18,882 bases of DNA from RGIG3102 sp964525015. GTDB lineage: Bacteria; Bacillota; Clostridia; Oscillospirales; Ruminococcaceae. Under the pieces are notes generated by a model, which worked only from the letters and a program-made list of their open reading frames with translations, had not been told where the DNA came from and made no database searches. Each line of letters begins with the position of its first letter. Positions within the stretch are counted from its first letter, which is position 1. Of this stretch, positions 1 through 8,662 are shown piece after piece. The position numbers were made by a program, and so were the translations under genes. Location of the stretch: NCBI GenBank assembly GCA_964525015.1, contig CAZGFY010000033.1, forward strand, positions 1-18,882, given 5' to 3'.

Positions 1-52
1 ATAGAGAGCCTATTTGATTATTATTAAACGTGTTCGGATTATGTGAGTAAGG

Positions 53-535
53 CTATTCTATATCAATTAATTCTGCTGATGCAAAATCTTCTGAATATTG
101 ATTACAATATATTGAAATGGCTGTATAGCTTTCTAAATTTATATCGCTCGATAAACTAAATTTATAATCTTCGCCTTTATAAACTCCCTCTATTAGCGGA
201 CTAACAACCTCGCCTTTAACAAAATTTCCATTATTATCAAAATTTCCAAGTGCTATATATACATCAGGAGCTTTACCATCATAAAAGAAATTATATAAAT
301 TAACCGATAAATCATCATTAATATCAACTTGAGCAGAAGAATTATGCTCTCCTGTTAGTATTGTGGCATATTTAATGACATATTCATCAGTAGTTGAGGT
401 TTTCACTTCATCTGACTGAGTTTGAATTGGCATTTCATCACTTTCAAAGCTTTCTAATTCTTGCAAATTTTGTGTTTTGCTCGAACAGGCAACTAAAATT
501 AAACATACGAAAAAAATTAATATAGCTTTACGCAT
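53..535 (-). CDS. DM13-domain lipoprotein
   Basis: Predicted secreted, membrane-anchored lipoprotein of 160 residues. The start is placed at the ATG at 535, not at an in-frame ATG at 568. A good Shine-Dalgarno (GGAGG at 544-548) lies 8 bases before it, and only this start puts the signal peptide at the N-terminus: MRK, a hydrophobic run, then the lipobox LVAC with Cys17 as the lipidated residue. A polar Ser/Glu/Asp/Thr-rich linker follows. From about residue 55 to the end the protein resembles the DM13 domain: a NFFYDGKAPDVYIALG segment and a near-terminal ISIYCNQYSEDFASAEL segment holding the single conserved mature-domain cysteine (Cys144). DM13 domains are proposed to act in electron transfer or redox chemistry at the cell surface; the substrate is unknown. 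It has its own promoter and lies 131 bases after folT. The domain call comes from remembered family motifs; the lipoprotein call is firm. Confidence 0.75.
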   Translation of the reverse strand: MRKAILIFFVCLILVACSSKTQNLQELESFESDEMPIQTQSDEVKTSTTDEYVIKYATILTGEHNSSAQVDINDDLSVNLYNFFYDGKAPDVYIALGNFDNNGNFVKGEVVSPLIEGVYKGEDYKFSLSSDINLESYTAISIYCNQYSEDFASAELIDIE

Positions 536-582
536 ACTGACATCCTCCAAAATAATTGTAGCTTTCATAATATCAGTATATC

Positions 583-611
583 ATAATAAATCTGCTTGAA
601 AATGCTTTCAA
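583..611 (-). promoter_or_regulatory. Promoter of the DM13 lipoprotein gene
   Basis: On the minus strand a TTGAAA -35 box (606-611) and a TATTAT -10 box (583-588) are separated by exactly 17 bases, about 50 bases before the ATG at 535. An 18-base interrupted palindrome (CTTGAAA, 4-base spacer, TTTCAAG; 595-612) covers the -35 element. That is a position where a repressor or activator could bind. A second overlapping option uses TATACT a few bases further downstream as the -10. Confidence 0.5.
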
Positions 612-666
612 GTAAAATATATATAAATTTTACAGTTTGTATATCACCTATTCATAATTTGAAAAT

Positions 667-1194
667 TTACTTTTTGAAAACTCTTTTTGATAATTTTAAA
701 ACTTGATATAGTATAAATGTATCAATCGGTAGCATTACTATATTTTTAATAATTCTAACGCTTGCAATTAATTGAAAGGCTTGTCCGTATAACATTGAAA
801 GCCAAAGTGGAGTTAGCACTAAATTAATTATTAAAACAATGATTATTCTAGCTATTAAAACTCTTTTAACAGTTATTTCTTTTTTATAAAATGCAAAGCC
901 GTATATTAAGCCAATTATTAATTCATTAATCGCAAAACCTGGGAAATAAACCCCAACTGGGCGAGCTAAAAACTTTAATAAATCAAGAAAAACTCCTGCA
1001 AACCCTGTTAAAAACGGACCAAATAGCATTCCAGAAATCCCGTGTGTAACCGATTCAAAGCTTATTCTTAAATACTGATTTATATCAATTGTAAACATAC
1101 TAATTATTATTCCAGCTGCACCTAAAATTGCAACTGTTGTTAGTGATTTTATGTTTTTAAATTCTTTTAGTGAGTCTTGTATGTATTGTTTCAT
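667..1194 (-). CDS. folT: Folate ECF transporter S component (FolT-like)
   Basis: Substrate-binding integral membrane subunit of an energy-coupling factor (ECF) vitamin transporter, probably for folate. It would work with the shared EcfA/EcfA'/EcfT module encoded elsewhere. The 175-residue protein has about six hydrophobic segments. It shows the FolT-type pattern of an RISFESVTHGISGMLFGP segment followed by GFAGVFLDLLKF, a Pro-Gly-containing turn (VYFPGFAINE) and a basic C-terminus. Length fits S components (170-200 residues). The start has AAGG (1201-1204) 6 bases upstream. It begins 24 bases after the M5-HAD fusion gene and has no leader of its own, so it is probably cotranscribed with comEC-holA-M5/HAD. 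Folate is my reading of the motifs; another pterin-like vitamin cannot be excluded. Confidence 0.8.
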   Translation of the reverse strand: MKQYIQDSLKEFKNIKSLTTVAILGAAGIIISMFTIDINQYLRISFESVTHGISGMLFGPFLTGFAGVFLDLLKFLARPVGVYFPGFAINELIIGLIYGFAFYKKEITVKRVLIARIIIVLIINLVLTPLWLSMLYGQAFQLIASVRIIKNIVMLPIDTFILYQVLKLSKRVFKK

Positions 1195-1218
1195 TTTTAT
1201 CCTTATTCCTTTATTTTG

Positions 1219-2505
1219 CTATTTTAATATCTCTAAAATTTCTATTAATGAATTAACAGTGTAGTCCATATTTTCATTAATATATTCATCTTTTTTCCTT
1301 GTGTTTATATAAATTGTTTCAAATTCTTGATTTTTTGCGCCTTGCATATCATCTTTTGGATTATCCCCAACCATAATATATCTTTTAGCATCTTTTGCTA
1401 GGCTTTTTGCGTAATCAAATATTTCTTTTCTAGGCTTTGCATAGCCAACTTTTGCCGAAACAACCATTCCTTCAAAATATTCGCTTAAATTCAAATCTTT
1501 CATCATATCTTCAAGTTCTGGAAAATTATTTGATAAAAGATAGTTTTTATAGCCTCTTTCTTGCAAGGTTTTTAAAGTTATCTTTGCATCCTTAAAAACT
1601 CTATGATTATTAATATTTGTTACATATTTTCTTATTAAAGGTGCTAAATGTTCTGCTTTTTCTTTTGAAAGACCACAATTAATAAACATTTTTATAAATT
1701 CTTCCTTACAGCTATTCCACCAGCCATCATTCTCTCTTAAATGGCGTGTATCCCTATCAGGGTAAGTCCACCAAGGCAAACACTTTCCGTGAAGATATTT
1801 ATCAATTATTTCCTCGGTTATATTATCTTCTTTGTAAAACTCATTAACAAGTAAATTAGCAGCGTCTATCCACTGATTATCCCTGTGGGTAAGTGTTCCG
1901 TGAAAGTCCCAGAAAATTGCTGTTTCTCCTTTTAAAATTTCTTCTAATTCTTTATAATTGCTCATCCTATTTAAAACCTCCAAAAATGCTTTTTTTGATA
2001 GCTTAGTTGGTATATTTAATTTATTGCAAACTTTTTTTCTATTTTCGCTTGAATTATTTGTTCCTGATAAGCCAAGATAAAATAAATCTGTGTAATCTAG
2101 CTGATTTTCTTTTGATATACTCTCAAACCCAATCCCAGCGTCTTTAAAGCATTTAATTAAAACATCTTTTTTAATCCCCTCAACGCCGAGTGAGCCTTCT
2201 TTTGACGCTGTGCTTTTTCTAGCTTCTTTTCCTAAAACCACTGGAATATAAACATTAATTATCTCTGTGTTTTTGCAGATATTTTGAATATAATTCCTTA
2301 TTTTAAATCCTGCTGTATCAGAGTCTGTTAAAAGGATTATTCCGTATTTTTCACCAAGATTTTTTAATAAAAGCTTTTTTTCATCGTCTTTAAAAATTGA
2401 AAAACCGTTAACTGGAATTATAAGTCCCTCAACTATATTATTAAGCGTTATAGCATCGTATTTGCCTTCAACGACTATTATCTGGCTTACCTTTAATTTT
2501 TCCAT
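1219..2505 (-). CDS. RNase M5-like TOPRIM protein fused to a HAD hydrolase
   Basis: A 428-residue two-part protein. Residues 1-185 look like a complete RNase M5 (5S rRNA maturation nuclease): a TOPRIM domain with IVVEGK (Glu13) and LLTDSDTAG (Asp61, Asp63), then the M5-type segment with KEGSLGVEGI and a C-terminal part (TDLFYLGLSG...) that aligns by eye to Bacillus RnmV. Residues 195-428 form a HAD-superfamily domain: motif I DFHGT (Asp200, but His202 where a second Asp is usual), motif II Ser325 in LLSNN, motif III Lys357 in GYAKP, motif IV GDNPKDD (Asp381, Asp385, Asp386), and a large cap rich in Trp. Standalone M5 is about 180-190 residues, so this is a fusion, not an extended M5. A G-rich Shine-Dalgarno precedes the ATG. 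The gene begins 8 bases after holA. The functional link between the halves is unknown. Confidence 0.8.
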   Translation of the reverse strand: MEKLKVSQIIVVEGKYDAITLNNIVEGLIIPVNGFSIFKDDEKKLLLKNLGEKYGIILLTDSDTAGFKIRNYIQNICKNTEIINVYIPVVLGKEARKSTASKEGSLGVEGIKKDVLIKCFKDAGIGFESISKENQLDYTDLFYLGLSGTNNSSENRKKVCNKLNIPTKLSKKAFLEVLNRMSNYKELEEILKGETAIFWDFHGTLTHRDNQWIDAANLLVNEFYKEDNITEEIIDKYLHGKCLPWWTYPDRDTRHLRENDGWWNSCKEEFIKMFINCGLSKEKAEHLAPLIRKYVTNINNHRVFKDAKITLKTLQERGYKNYLLSNNFPELEDMMKDLNLSEYFEGMVVSAKVGYAKPRKEIFDYAKSLAKDAKRYIMVGDNPKDDMQGAKNQEFETIYINTRKKDEYINENMDYTVNSLIEILEILK

Positions 2506-2513
2506 AAGCCCCC

Positions 2514-3521
2514 CTAAACAGCTATTATTCTTGCAATTAAAACTGATAAATGCTCTTTTTTATCAACTGATGTACTTTTAAATGCCATATCTGCTTTTAA
2601 AAGAAGTGATAATATCTCTTCTAGTTTTTCCTTTGAAAACACCCTTTGATTATTCATAGCTTTTTGATATCTATAAACATTTGCCTTGCTTTCAAAATCT
2701 TTATGCACCCTATTAAAATCATATCCTCTTGCTTGCGCAAGCTTTGCTCTGTGCATATCAATAAATGAAGAAGATAATGCCCCTAAAATGCTTATTTCAT
2801 CTGTTCTATTTTCAAAGAGTATATTTAGTTTTTCTAAAGCCTTCACTACTCTTTTTTTACATATTAAATCTATAATCTCAAAAACCGATCCTTCAACTGT
2901 TTTTGATAGCATTTTTTCAACTAATTCTTCATCAATTTCTGTATAATTAGATGCAGCTGATAATTTATCTATCTCATTAATAATAAGGCTTATATCTCTC
3001 GTTGTTTGATTAATAATAAACTTTGCTATTTTAGGAGTGATTTGAGTTTTATTTATTTTGCATCTTTGAAGTATCATTTCTTCTAAAAATTTATCATCAA
3101 TTTTATTTACAATTAAGCTTATTCCATCTTGATTAACAGCTTCATAAAACTCTGAATACCTTTTTAAAGATGCTTTTTTCATATCATCTAATGTGAAGAT
3201 AAATGCAAAATGCGTTCCTTGACTATTTTTAATTATCTCTGTTAATCTTTTAATCTCATCTTCTGAAAAGTCTAAAAGATTATAGTATTTTAAAACTATT
3301 AATTTATCGCCAAAAAATCCAACTGTTTGGCTTTCATCTTCAAGTTTATCAAAATCTGGCTTTTTAATAGAATAGCTTATAATACTATCCTCATCTATAC
3401 CTTGTTTTTTTGCAATATCAAGTATTATTTTTAAATTCTCTTGGCCAACAAAACTATCTTCTGATATAATAAGCCACGCTCGTTTTAAATCTTTATCTTT
3501 AATTTTATATCCAGTTTGCAA
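2514..3521 (-). CDS. holA: DNA polymerase III delta subunit
   Basis: Clamp-loader delta subunit, which opens the beta sliding clamp for loading at primer-template junctions. The 335-residue length fits the family. The N-terminal AAA+-like fold lacks a Walker A motif, as expected for delta. The protein has the FFGDKLIVLKYYN segment, a central helical lid with TTRDISLIINEIDKL, and the C-terminal collar region ending in LLKADMAFKSTSVDKKEHLSVLIARI, which is characteristic of HolA. The start is a TTG at 3521 with an AAAGGATG Shine-Dalgarno about 10 bases upstream. It overlaps the end of comEC by 17 bases, so translation is probably coupled. comEC followed by holA is a common Firmicutes gene order, which supports both calls. 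Confidence 0.9.
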   Translation of the reverse strand: MQTGYKIKDKDLKRAWLIISEDSFVGQENLKIILDIAKKQGIDEDSIISYSIKKPDFDKLEDESQTVGFFGDKLIVLKYYNLLDFSEDEIKRLTEIIKNSQGTHFAFIFTLDDMKKASLKRYSEFYEAVNQDGISLIVNKIDDKFLEEMILQRCKINKTQITPKIAKFIINQTTRDISLIINEIDKLSAASNYTEIDEELVEKMLSKTVEGSVFEIIDLICKKRVVKALEKLNILFENRTDEISILGALSSSFIDMHRAKLAQARGYDFNRVHKDFESKANVYRYQKAMNNQRVFSKEKLEEILSLLLKADMAFKSTSVDKKEHLSVLIARIIAV

Positions 3522-5559
3522 AATTTATCACATCCTTTACTATATAGTATTCCCCATTTATTAAATTAACATTTATTTTAAAATCTTCATAAATCCTTGT
3601 GCCTATACCTAACTCTATAAAGTTTTTAAAATTATTTGATAGCACTCCATTTTGATAATAATATATCTCTTCTAAATAAAATTCTTCCGGTGGATTTGAA
3701 GCTAAAAAATATAACCCATCCCCAAAAACTTTTTGTGCATAACTACTTGTAGTTATGGTCAAATTTTCTGATTTTAAATTAAATATATTTTCATCTGTTA
3801 TTTCGAATTTATATTTTTCAAAATCATAAAAATCTTTTTCTTTATAATTATAAATATTATTAGCATAGCTATTAATATCAAAACTTATTTCTTCATCAAA
3901 GCAGATAATAATATTATTAAAACACGATTTATTTTCATTTTTCAAAATATAGCTGAGCTCTTTTTCGCTTATATCTTCCTTTAAAATCAAATCAAAATTA
4001 TTATCATATCTAATAGTGCTCGAAACGAATCTGCCTGTGTCTATCATTGTTATATTAACTGTGTTATAACCTATAAAATTATAACATATTATAAAAATTA
4101 TGCAAGATATGAAAACAAACCATTTACATCTTTTATTATATCCAAAACTAATTATAAAAAATAGTGCTGATATAATAACCACAATAATAATTCCCCTGAA
4201 AACGCCATCGCTAATATCGATAAGCAAAAAGGAAAAGATATCTGAAATTAGTTTTGAAAATGATATAAAAATATTAATAAAAAATGAGTTTATAAAAACA
4301 AGTATTTCATTTATTGGATTTAGTATTGTAATAAAGTGTAGTATTGGGGTGAAAAAAGATAATACAGAAACCGGCAGGATTAAAATAGCAAATAATGGAT
4401 TTATAATTAGCGAAATAATCGTCATCTTCATTTGTGCAAATGATAAGACAGGAATAGTGAATAAAACTGCAAACCCTGAAATTATTATAGCTGATATTAT
4501 TTTATTATATTTTTTCTTTTCTGCATATCTTGCCCCTAGAATAACGCCTATACAAGCTGTGTATGAAAGCAGTAAGCCAATATCAAAGGCTGAATATGGA
4601 TTTTGTAAAACTGTTAAAATAATAATTAAAGAAAGAGAAGAAAAGCTATCTGGATATAGTTTAAAGTTTTTTAGTAGCAGTAGTATAATCATAACAAAAA
4701 CTGCCCTTGAAATTGAATATGTAAATCCAATTATACCAGCAAGGAATAACAAAAATATTGCTAAAACAATATTTTTAATCTTTTTATTAATTGGAATATA
4801 TTTTAATATAAAATTTAAAAACACACTAATAATTCCAACGTGTAGCCCTGATACAACTAGCATATGAGAAATCCCTGCAACGCTGAAATCTTCTAATATT
4901 TCATCACTAACTAAGCTTTTATCACTATACCCCATTGATAAGGCAATCGAAAGTTTATCGCCTTGATATAGTTTTTGCATATTATATGTAATTTCTTCTT
5001 TTAATAATGCACCTAGAATATTTATATCTATCTTATTTACATTCTCATTCATTATATTTTCAACATTAAAAGTTCCAAAAATATTTTTAGAAAATAAATA
5101 GCTTGAATAAGAGGAAAAATTATTATTATTTAATTCACCCGTTATAATAAGCTGATTACCTATATTAAATTCTTCTTGAGAATAAAAATAAATAAAAGAA
5201 TCGTATGCATTTTTGGTTTCTATATTCTCTATTTTAAAAGTATATCTATTTCCAAAAGAGTAATCAGTGTTAACCTCGGTTATATATCCATTAATCTTTA
5301 CATTTTCACTACTTAAATTATTTATTGTATTTTCTATAAATAAATTATAAATATTAAAATATCCAAATGAAAAAACACAAGCTAAAACGGCTACTAAAAT
5401 TAATTTTTGATAATCTTTTTTAGCAAAATACAAATATAAACAAAACGCAAAAAACAATGCCAAAGAAATTAATACCTGTTCTTTTGGCATTGTTATCTGC
5501 AATATAAAACTCAAAACTAAAATAATCGAAACAATATAAATATTTCTTATCTTACTCAT
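3505..5559 (-). CDS. comEC: ComEC/Rec2-family DNA channel protein with degenerate C-terminal domain
   Basis: Polytopic membrane protein of the family that carries single-stranded DNA across the membrane during natural transformation. The 684 residues show N-terminal hydrophobic helices, a soluble OB-like region (about 85-170), and the competence core from about 200 to 480 with the signature GISHMLVVSGLHVG (Ser237, His240) and SISRA (Arg285). Many transmembrane helices follow up to about residue 495. The last 185 residues start as the usual metallo-beta-lactamase-like domain would (ITMIDTGRF at 503-511), but the expected DVGQGD and HxHxDH metal motifs are absent, so nuclease activity is doubtful. 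ATG start with AGGGGAAAG upstream. No comEA, pilin or other competence gene is in view. The gene lies just after the hairpin that ends the alaS unit and may be reached by read-through. Confidence 0.85.
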   Translation of the reverse strand: MSKIRNIYIVSIILVLSFILQITMPKEQVLISLALFFAFCLYLYFAKKDYQKLILVAVLACVFSFGYFNIYNLFIENTINNLSSENVKINGYITEVNTDYSFGNRYTFKIENIETKNAYDSFIYFYSQEEFNIGNQLIITGELNNNNFSSYSSYLFSKNIFGTFNVENIMNENVNKIDINILGALLKEEITYNMQKLYQGDKLSIALSMGYSDKSLVSDEILEDFSVAGISHMLVVSGLHVGIISVFLNFILKYIPINKKIKNIVLAIFLLFLAGIIGFTYSISRAVFVMIILLLLKNFKLYPDSFSSLSLIIILTVLQNPYSAFDIGLLLSYTACIGVILGARYAEKKKYNKIISAIIISGFAVLFTIPVLSFAQMKMTIISLIINPLFAILILPVSVLSFFTPILHFITILNPINEILVFINSFFINIFISFSKLISDIFSFLLIDISDGVFRGIIIVVIISALFFIISFGYNKRCKWFVFISCIIFIICYNFIGYNTVNITMIDTGRFVSSTIRYDNNFDLILKEDISEKELSYILKNENKSCFNNIIICFDEEISFDINSYANNIYNYKEKDFYDFEKYKFEITDENIFNLKSENLTITTSSYAQKVFGDGLYFLASNPPEEFYLEEIYYYQNGVLSNNFKNFIELGIGTRIYEDFKINVNLINGEYYIVKDVINFANWI

Positions 5560-5580
5560 ATCTTTCCCCTAATAAAACGA

Positions 5581-5614
5581 ATAAAATTCGGACATACTAA
5601 TGCCCGAATTTTAT
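5581..5614 (-). terminator. Probable weak terminator of the alaS-HIT unit
   Basis: Perfect 11-base inverted repeat ATAAAATTCGG (5581-5591) and CCGAATTTTAT (5604-5614). The loop can extend by a further CAT/ATG pairing. It begins 7 bases after the HIT gene stop. The tract after it on the minus strand is only moderately T-rich (TCGTTTTATT), so leaky termination with read-through into comEC is likely. Confidence 0.55.
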
Positions 5615-5620
5615 ATATTT

Positions 5621-5959
5621 TTAGCCTGGTGGCCAGGATAAAGAGCGATTAGCCAGCATATGAAAATGCAAATGAAAAACGGTTTGCCCTGCATCTTTTC
5701 CTGAATTTGCAACTATTCTATATCCATTTTCAAGATTTTCTTTTTTTGCAATTTCGGCAGCTGCAAGCATAATATCCCCCATTAAATGAGCGTTGTCTTT
5801 ATTAATTTCGCTCGGTGCTGATATATGCTCTTTTGGAACAATTAAAATATGAAAAGGTGCTTGTGGAGATAAATCGTAAAAAGCGAGCACAGTGTCGTTT
5901 TCATAGATTATCTTGCTTGGAATTTCTTTATTTACTATTTTACAAAAAATGCAATCCAT
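5621..5959 (-). CDS. HIT-family nucleotide hydrolase (HinT-like)
   Basis: Small cytosolic purine-nucleoside phosphoramidase/AMP-lysine hydrolase of the histidine-triad family. The 112-residue length is typical. The N-terminus DCIFCKI carries the Cys3-x-x-Cys6 pair seen in zinc-binding members. The body has the PFHILIVPKEHI segment, and the catalytic triad HLHFHML (His96, His98, His100) lies near the end, followed by the conserved Trp-Pro-Pro-Gly tail. The AGGGGAAT ribosome site is well placed before the ATG. It lies 21 bases after alaS in the same direction. HinT enzymes hydrolyse aminoacyl-adenylates, so cotranscription with an aminoacyl-tRNA synthetase makes functional sense; that link is inference. 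Confidence 0.93.
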   Translation of the reverse strand: MDCIFCKIVNKEIPSKIIYENDTVLAFYDLSPQAPFHILIVPKEHISAPSEINKDNAHLMGDIMLAAAEIAKKENLENGYRIVANSGKDAGQTVFHLHFHMLANRSLSWPPG

Positions 5960-5980
5960 AATATTCCCCTATCATTAATT

Positions 5981-8641
5981 TTATATCATTGCTTCTACAA
6001 TACTCTTAACTTTTGCTAAAGCTTCATCAACTTTTGAAGCATCTTTTGCCCCAGCCATAGCAAAGTCTGGCTTACCACCACCTGAGCCACCTGTTACAGC
6101 AGCCACTTCTTTTGCTATATTTCCAGCTTTAAGGCCTTTTTCAATAGATTTTTTGCCACAAGCAGCAGCAATAGTAACCTTGCCGTCAACTTCGCCACAT
6201 AAAACAACTACGCTATTTTCTTCTTTATCTTTTAAAATAAAGCCCATTTGTCTTAGTGCATCACTAGTTGTGCCCCTAAAGAAAGCAGTAAACACTTTTG
6301 TTTCTCCAACCATTTCTGGATTTTGGAACACACCATCAACTCTGCTTTTTGCAACTTCTAGTTTCATTTTATCAAGCTCTTGCTTTGTTTCTTTAAGTTC
6401 TTCTAATGTTTGATTAACCTTGCTTGTTACTTCATTTACATTATTAGATTTTACAGCAGTTGCAATTTCTTCTAATTGATTTGATTGATTTTTAATTAAT
6501 TTTAACACACCTGCACCAGTAACAGCTTCAATTCTTCTAACCCCAGCTGCAACGCTTGATTCTGAAATTATTTTAAATAAGCCAATTTCAGAAGTGTTGC
6601 CAACGTGTGTACCACCACAAAGTTCAACTGATTGATTAGCAATATTTAAAACCCTAACTTCATCTGTGTATTTTTCGCCAAATAAAGCAATTGCTCCCAT
6701 TTCTTTTGCCGCATCTATACTCATAACCGATGAAGTAACTGGAGCGCCACCTAAAATTGCAATATTTACTCCGTTTTCAATTTTTTCAAGCTCTTCTTTT
6801 GTAACAGCGTTAAAATGCGTAAAGTCGAATCTCATTCTATTTTCATCAACTTCTGAGCCTGATTGATGAACGTGTGTTCCTAGCACTCTTCTTAAAACAG
6901 CTTGCAGGATATGTGCTGATGTATGGTTTCTTTCAGTTGATTTTCTTGTAATTCTATCAACAGATACACTAACATCTTCTAAAACTTTGATAACCCCTGA
7001 TTCTAAAGTACAAGTGTGAACAAACAGCCCTTTAGCTGTTTTTTTACAATCTAAAACTGATAGTTTTGCATTTTGAGTTTGTATAACACCTCTATCTGCA
7101 ACCTGTCCACCACCTTGAGCATAAAAAGGAGTTTTATCTAAGATAACTAGCACCCCTTCTTTAGCTTCTTCATCAACTGAAACTGCTTCTTCAAAATTAT
7201 CTTCATAAGCAATAGCTAAAATTTTACTTTCACTTTCTAAAGTTTCATATCCTAAAAATTCAGTAGCAGGAAGTTCTATATTTTGGAACAAATCATCACT
7301 CCAAGAAATTTCACCAGCTTTTTTTCTTGCTTGCCTTGCTCTATCTGCTTGCTCTTTTAAATGCTTTTTAAAGCCTTCATCATCAACTTTAATATTGTGT
7401 TCTTCTAAAATTTCTTTAGTTAAATCTATTGGAAATCCAAAAGTATCATTTAATTTAAATGCTTCTGCACCTTTTAATATTCTTTCTTCTTCGCTACTTG
7501 TGTTTGCATCGATTTCTTCGATTAACGCATTTAATCTCATCATCCCTAAATCAATAGTTTTAGAGAATCTTTCTTCTTCTGTTAGGATAACTTTTTTAAT
7601 ATATTCTTGTTTTTCTAAAAGTTCTGGATAAGCTGCATTGCTTTCTTTTATAACAGTGTCGCAAAGAATATTTAAAAATAAATCTTTAATTCCAATCATT
7701 CTTCCGTGTCTTGCTGCTCTTCTTAAAAGCCTTCTTAAAACATAGCCTCTTCCTTCATTACTTGGAAGAACACCATCACTAATCATAAATACAGTGCTTC
7801 TAATATGGTCGGTTATAACTCTTACTGAGATATCAGTTTTTGCATCTTTTTTATATGTTACGCCTGAAATTTTCTCAACTTCTTTAATAACATTTGCAAT
7901 AGTGTCAACTTCAAACATATTATCAACGCCCTGCATAACGCAAGCTAATCTTTCAAGACCCATACCAGTGTCGATATTTGGTTTTTCTAAAAGATTATAG
8001 TTTCCTTTTCCGTCTGAATCAAACTGAGTGAAAACTAAGTTCCAGATTTCAATAAATCTATCACACTCACAGCCAACTGTGCAATCATCTTTTCCACAGC
8101 CGTATTTTTCGCCCCTATCAAAATATAATTCACTACAAGGACCGCAAGGACCAGAACCAATTTCCCAGAAATTTTCTTCTTTGCCCATACGTTTCATATG
8201 AGATGGGTCTATCCCTCTTTCATTAACCCAGATATCCCACGCCTCATCATCATCTTCATAAACTGTTATATATAATAAATCCTTTGGAATTTCAAGCTCT
8301 TTTGTTAAAAATTCCCACGCCCACTCGGTAGCCTCGTGTTTAAAATAATCACCAAAAGAGAAGTTTCCTAGCATTTCAAAGAATGTTCCGTGTCTTGCAG
8401 TTATACCAACTCTTTCTATATCTGGCGTTCTAATACATTTTTGACAGGTTGTTGCTCTGTTGTTTGGCATAGTAGCCTGACCCATAAAATATTTTTTTAA
8501 TGGCGCCATACCAGAGTTTATAAGCAGTAAGCTTTTATCCTCCTGTGGCACTAGTGAAAACGAATCTAATCTTGTGTGATTTTTGTTTTCGTAAAATTTT
8601 AGATATCTTTCTCTTAATTCATTTAAAGATGTCCATTTCAT
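5981..8641 (-). CDS. alaS: Alanine--tRNA ligase
   Basis: Charges tRNA-Ala with alanine and edits mischarged Ser/Gly. The 886-residue full-length protein has the class II catalytic domain at the N-terminus (INSGMAPLKKYF, CQKCIRTPDIERVG, GPCGPCSELYFDRG), then the tRNA-recognition region (GRGYVLRRLLRRAARHG). The editing domain carries all four zinc ligands: HTSAH (His573, His577) and CGGTH (Cys675, His679). The C-terminal C-Ala domain follows with a coiled-coil stretch around 720-760 and GGSGGGKPDFAMAG near the end. The Shine-Dalgarno AAGGAG lies about 10 bases before the ATG. A T-box leader controls it, and the HIT gene follows in the same unit. No missing residues were seen. Confidence 0.97.
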   Translation of the reverse strand: MKWTSLNELRERYLKFYENKNHTRLDSFSLVPQEDKSLLLINSGMAPLKKYFMGQATMPNNRATTCQKCIRTPDIERVGITARHGTFFEMLGNFSFGDYFKHEATEWAWEFLTKELEIPKDLLYITVYEDDDEAWDIWVNERGIDPSHMKRMGKEENFWEIGSGPCGPCSELYFDRGEKYGCGKDDCTVGCECDRFIEIWNLVFTQFDSDGKGNYNLLEKPNIDTGMGLERLACVMQGVDNMFEVDTIANVIKEVEKISGVTYKKDAKTDISVRVITDHIRSTVFMISDGVLPSNEGRGYVLRRLLRRAARHGRMIGIKDLFLNILCDTVIKESNAAYPELLEKQEYIKKVILTEEERFSKTIDLGMMRLNALIEEIDANTSSEEERILKGAEAFKLNDTFGFPIDLTKEILEEHNIKVDDEGFKKHLKEQADRARQARKKAGEISWSDDLFQNIELPATEFLGYETLESESKILAIAYEDNFEEAVSVDEEAKEGVLVILDKTPFYAQGGGQVADRGVIQTQNAKLSVLDCKKTAKGLFVHTCTLESGVIKVLEDVSVSVDRITRKSTERNHTSAHILQAVLRRVLGTHVHQSGSEVDENRMRFDFTHFNAVTKEELEKIENGVNIAILGGAPVTSSVMSIDAAKEMGAIALFGEKYTDEVRVLNIANQSVELCGGTHVGNTSEIGLFKIISESSVAAGVRRIEAVTGAGVLKLIKNQSNQLEEIATAVKSNNVNEVTSKVNQTLEELKETKQELDKMKLEVAKSRVDGVFQNPEMVGETKVFTAFFRGTTSDALRQMGFILKDKEENSVVVLCGEVDGKVTIAAACGKKSIEKGLKAGNIAKEVAAVTGGSGGGKPDFAMAGAKDASKVDEALAKVKSIVEAMI

Positions 8642-8662
8642 AAAATAAATTCTCCTTTTTCC

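Noticed and set aside
4100..4867. A 255-codon open frame on the plus strand opposite comEC
   Set aside because: It is the antisense of a strongly supported gene. Its Ile/Lys/Ser-rich composition is that of an AT-rich shadow frame, with no motif or ribosome site. The other antisense frames opposite alaS, holA, the cyclase and sigK were dropped for the same reasons.
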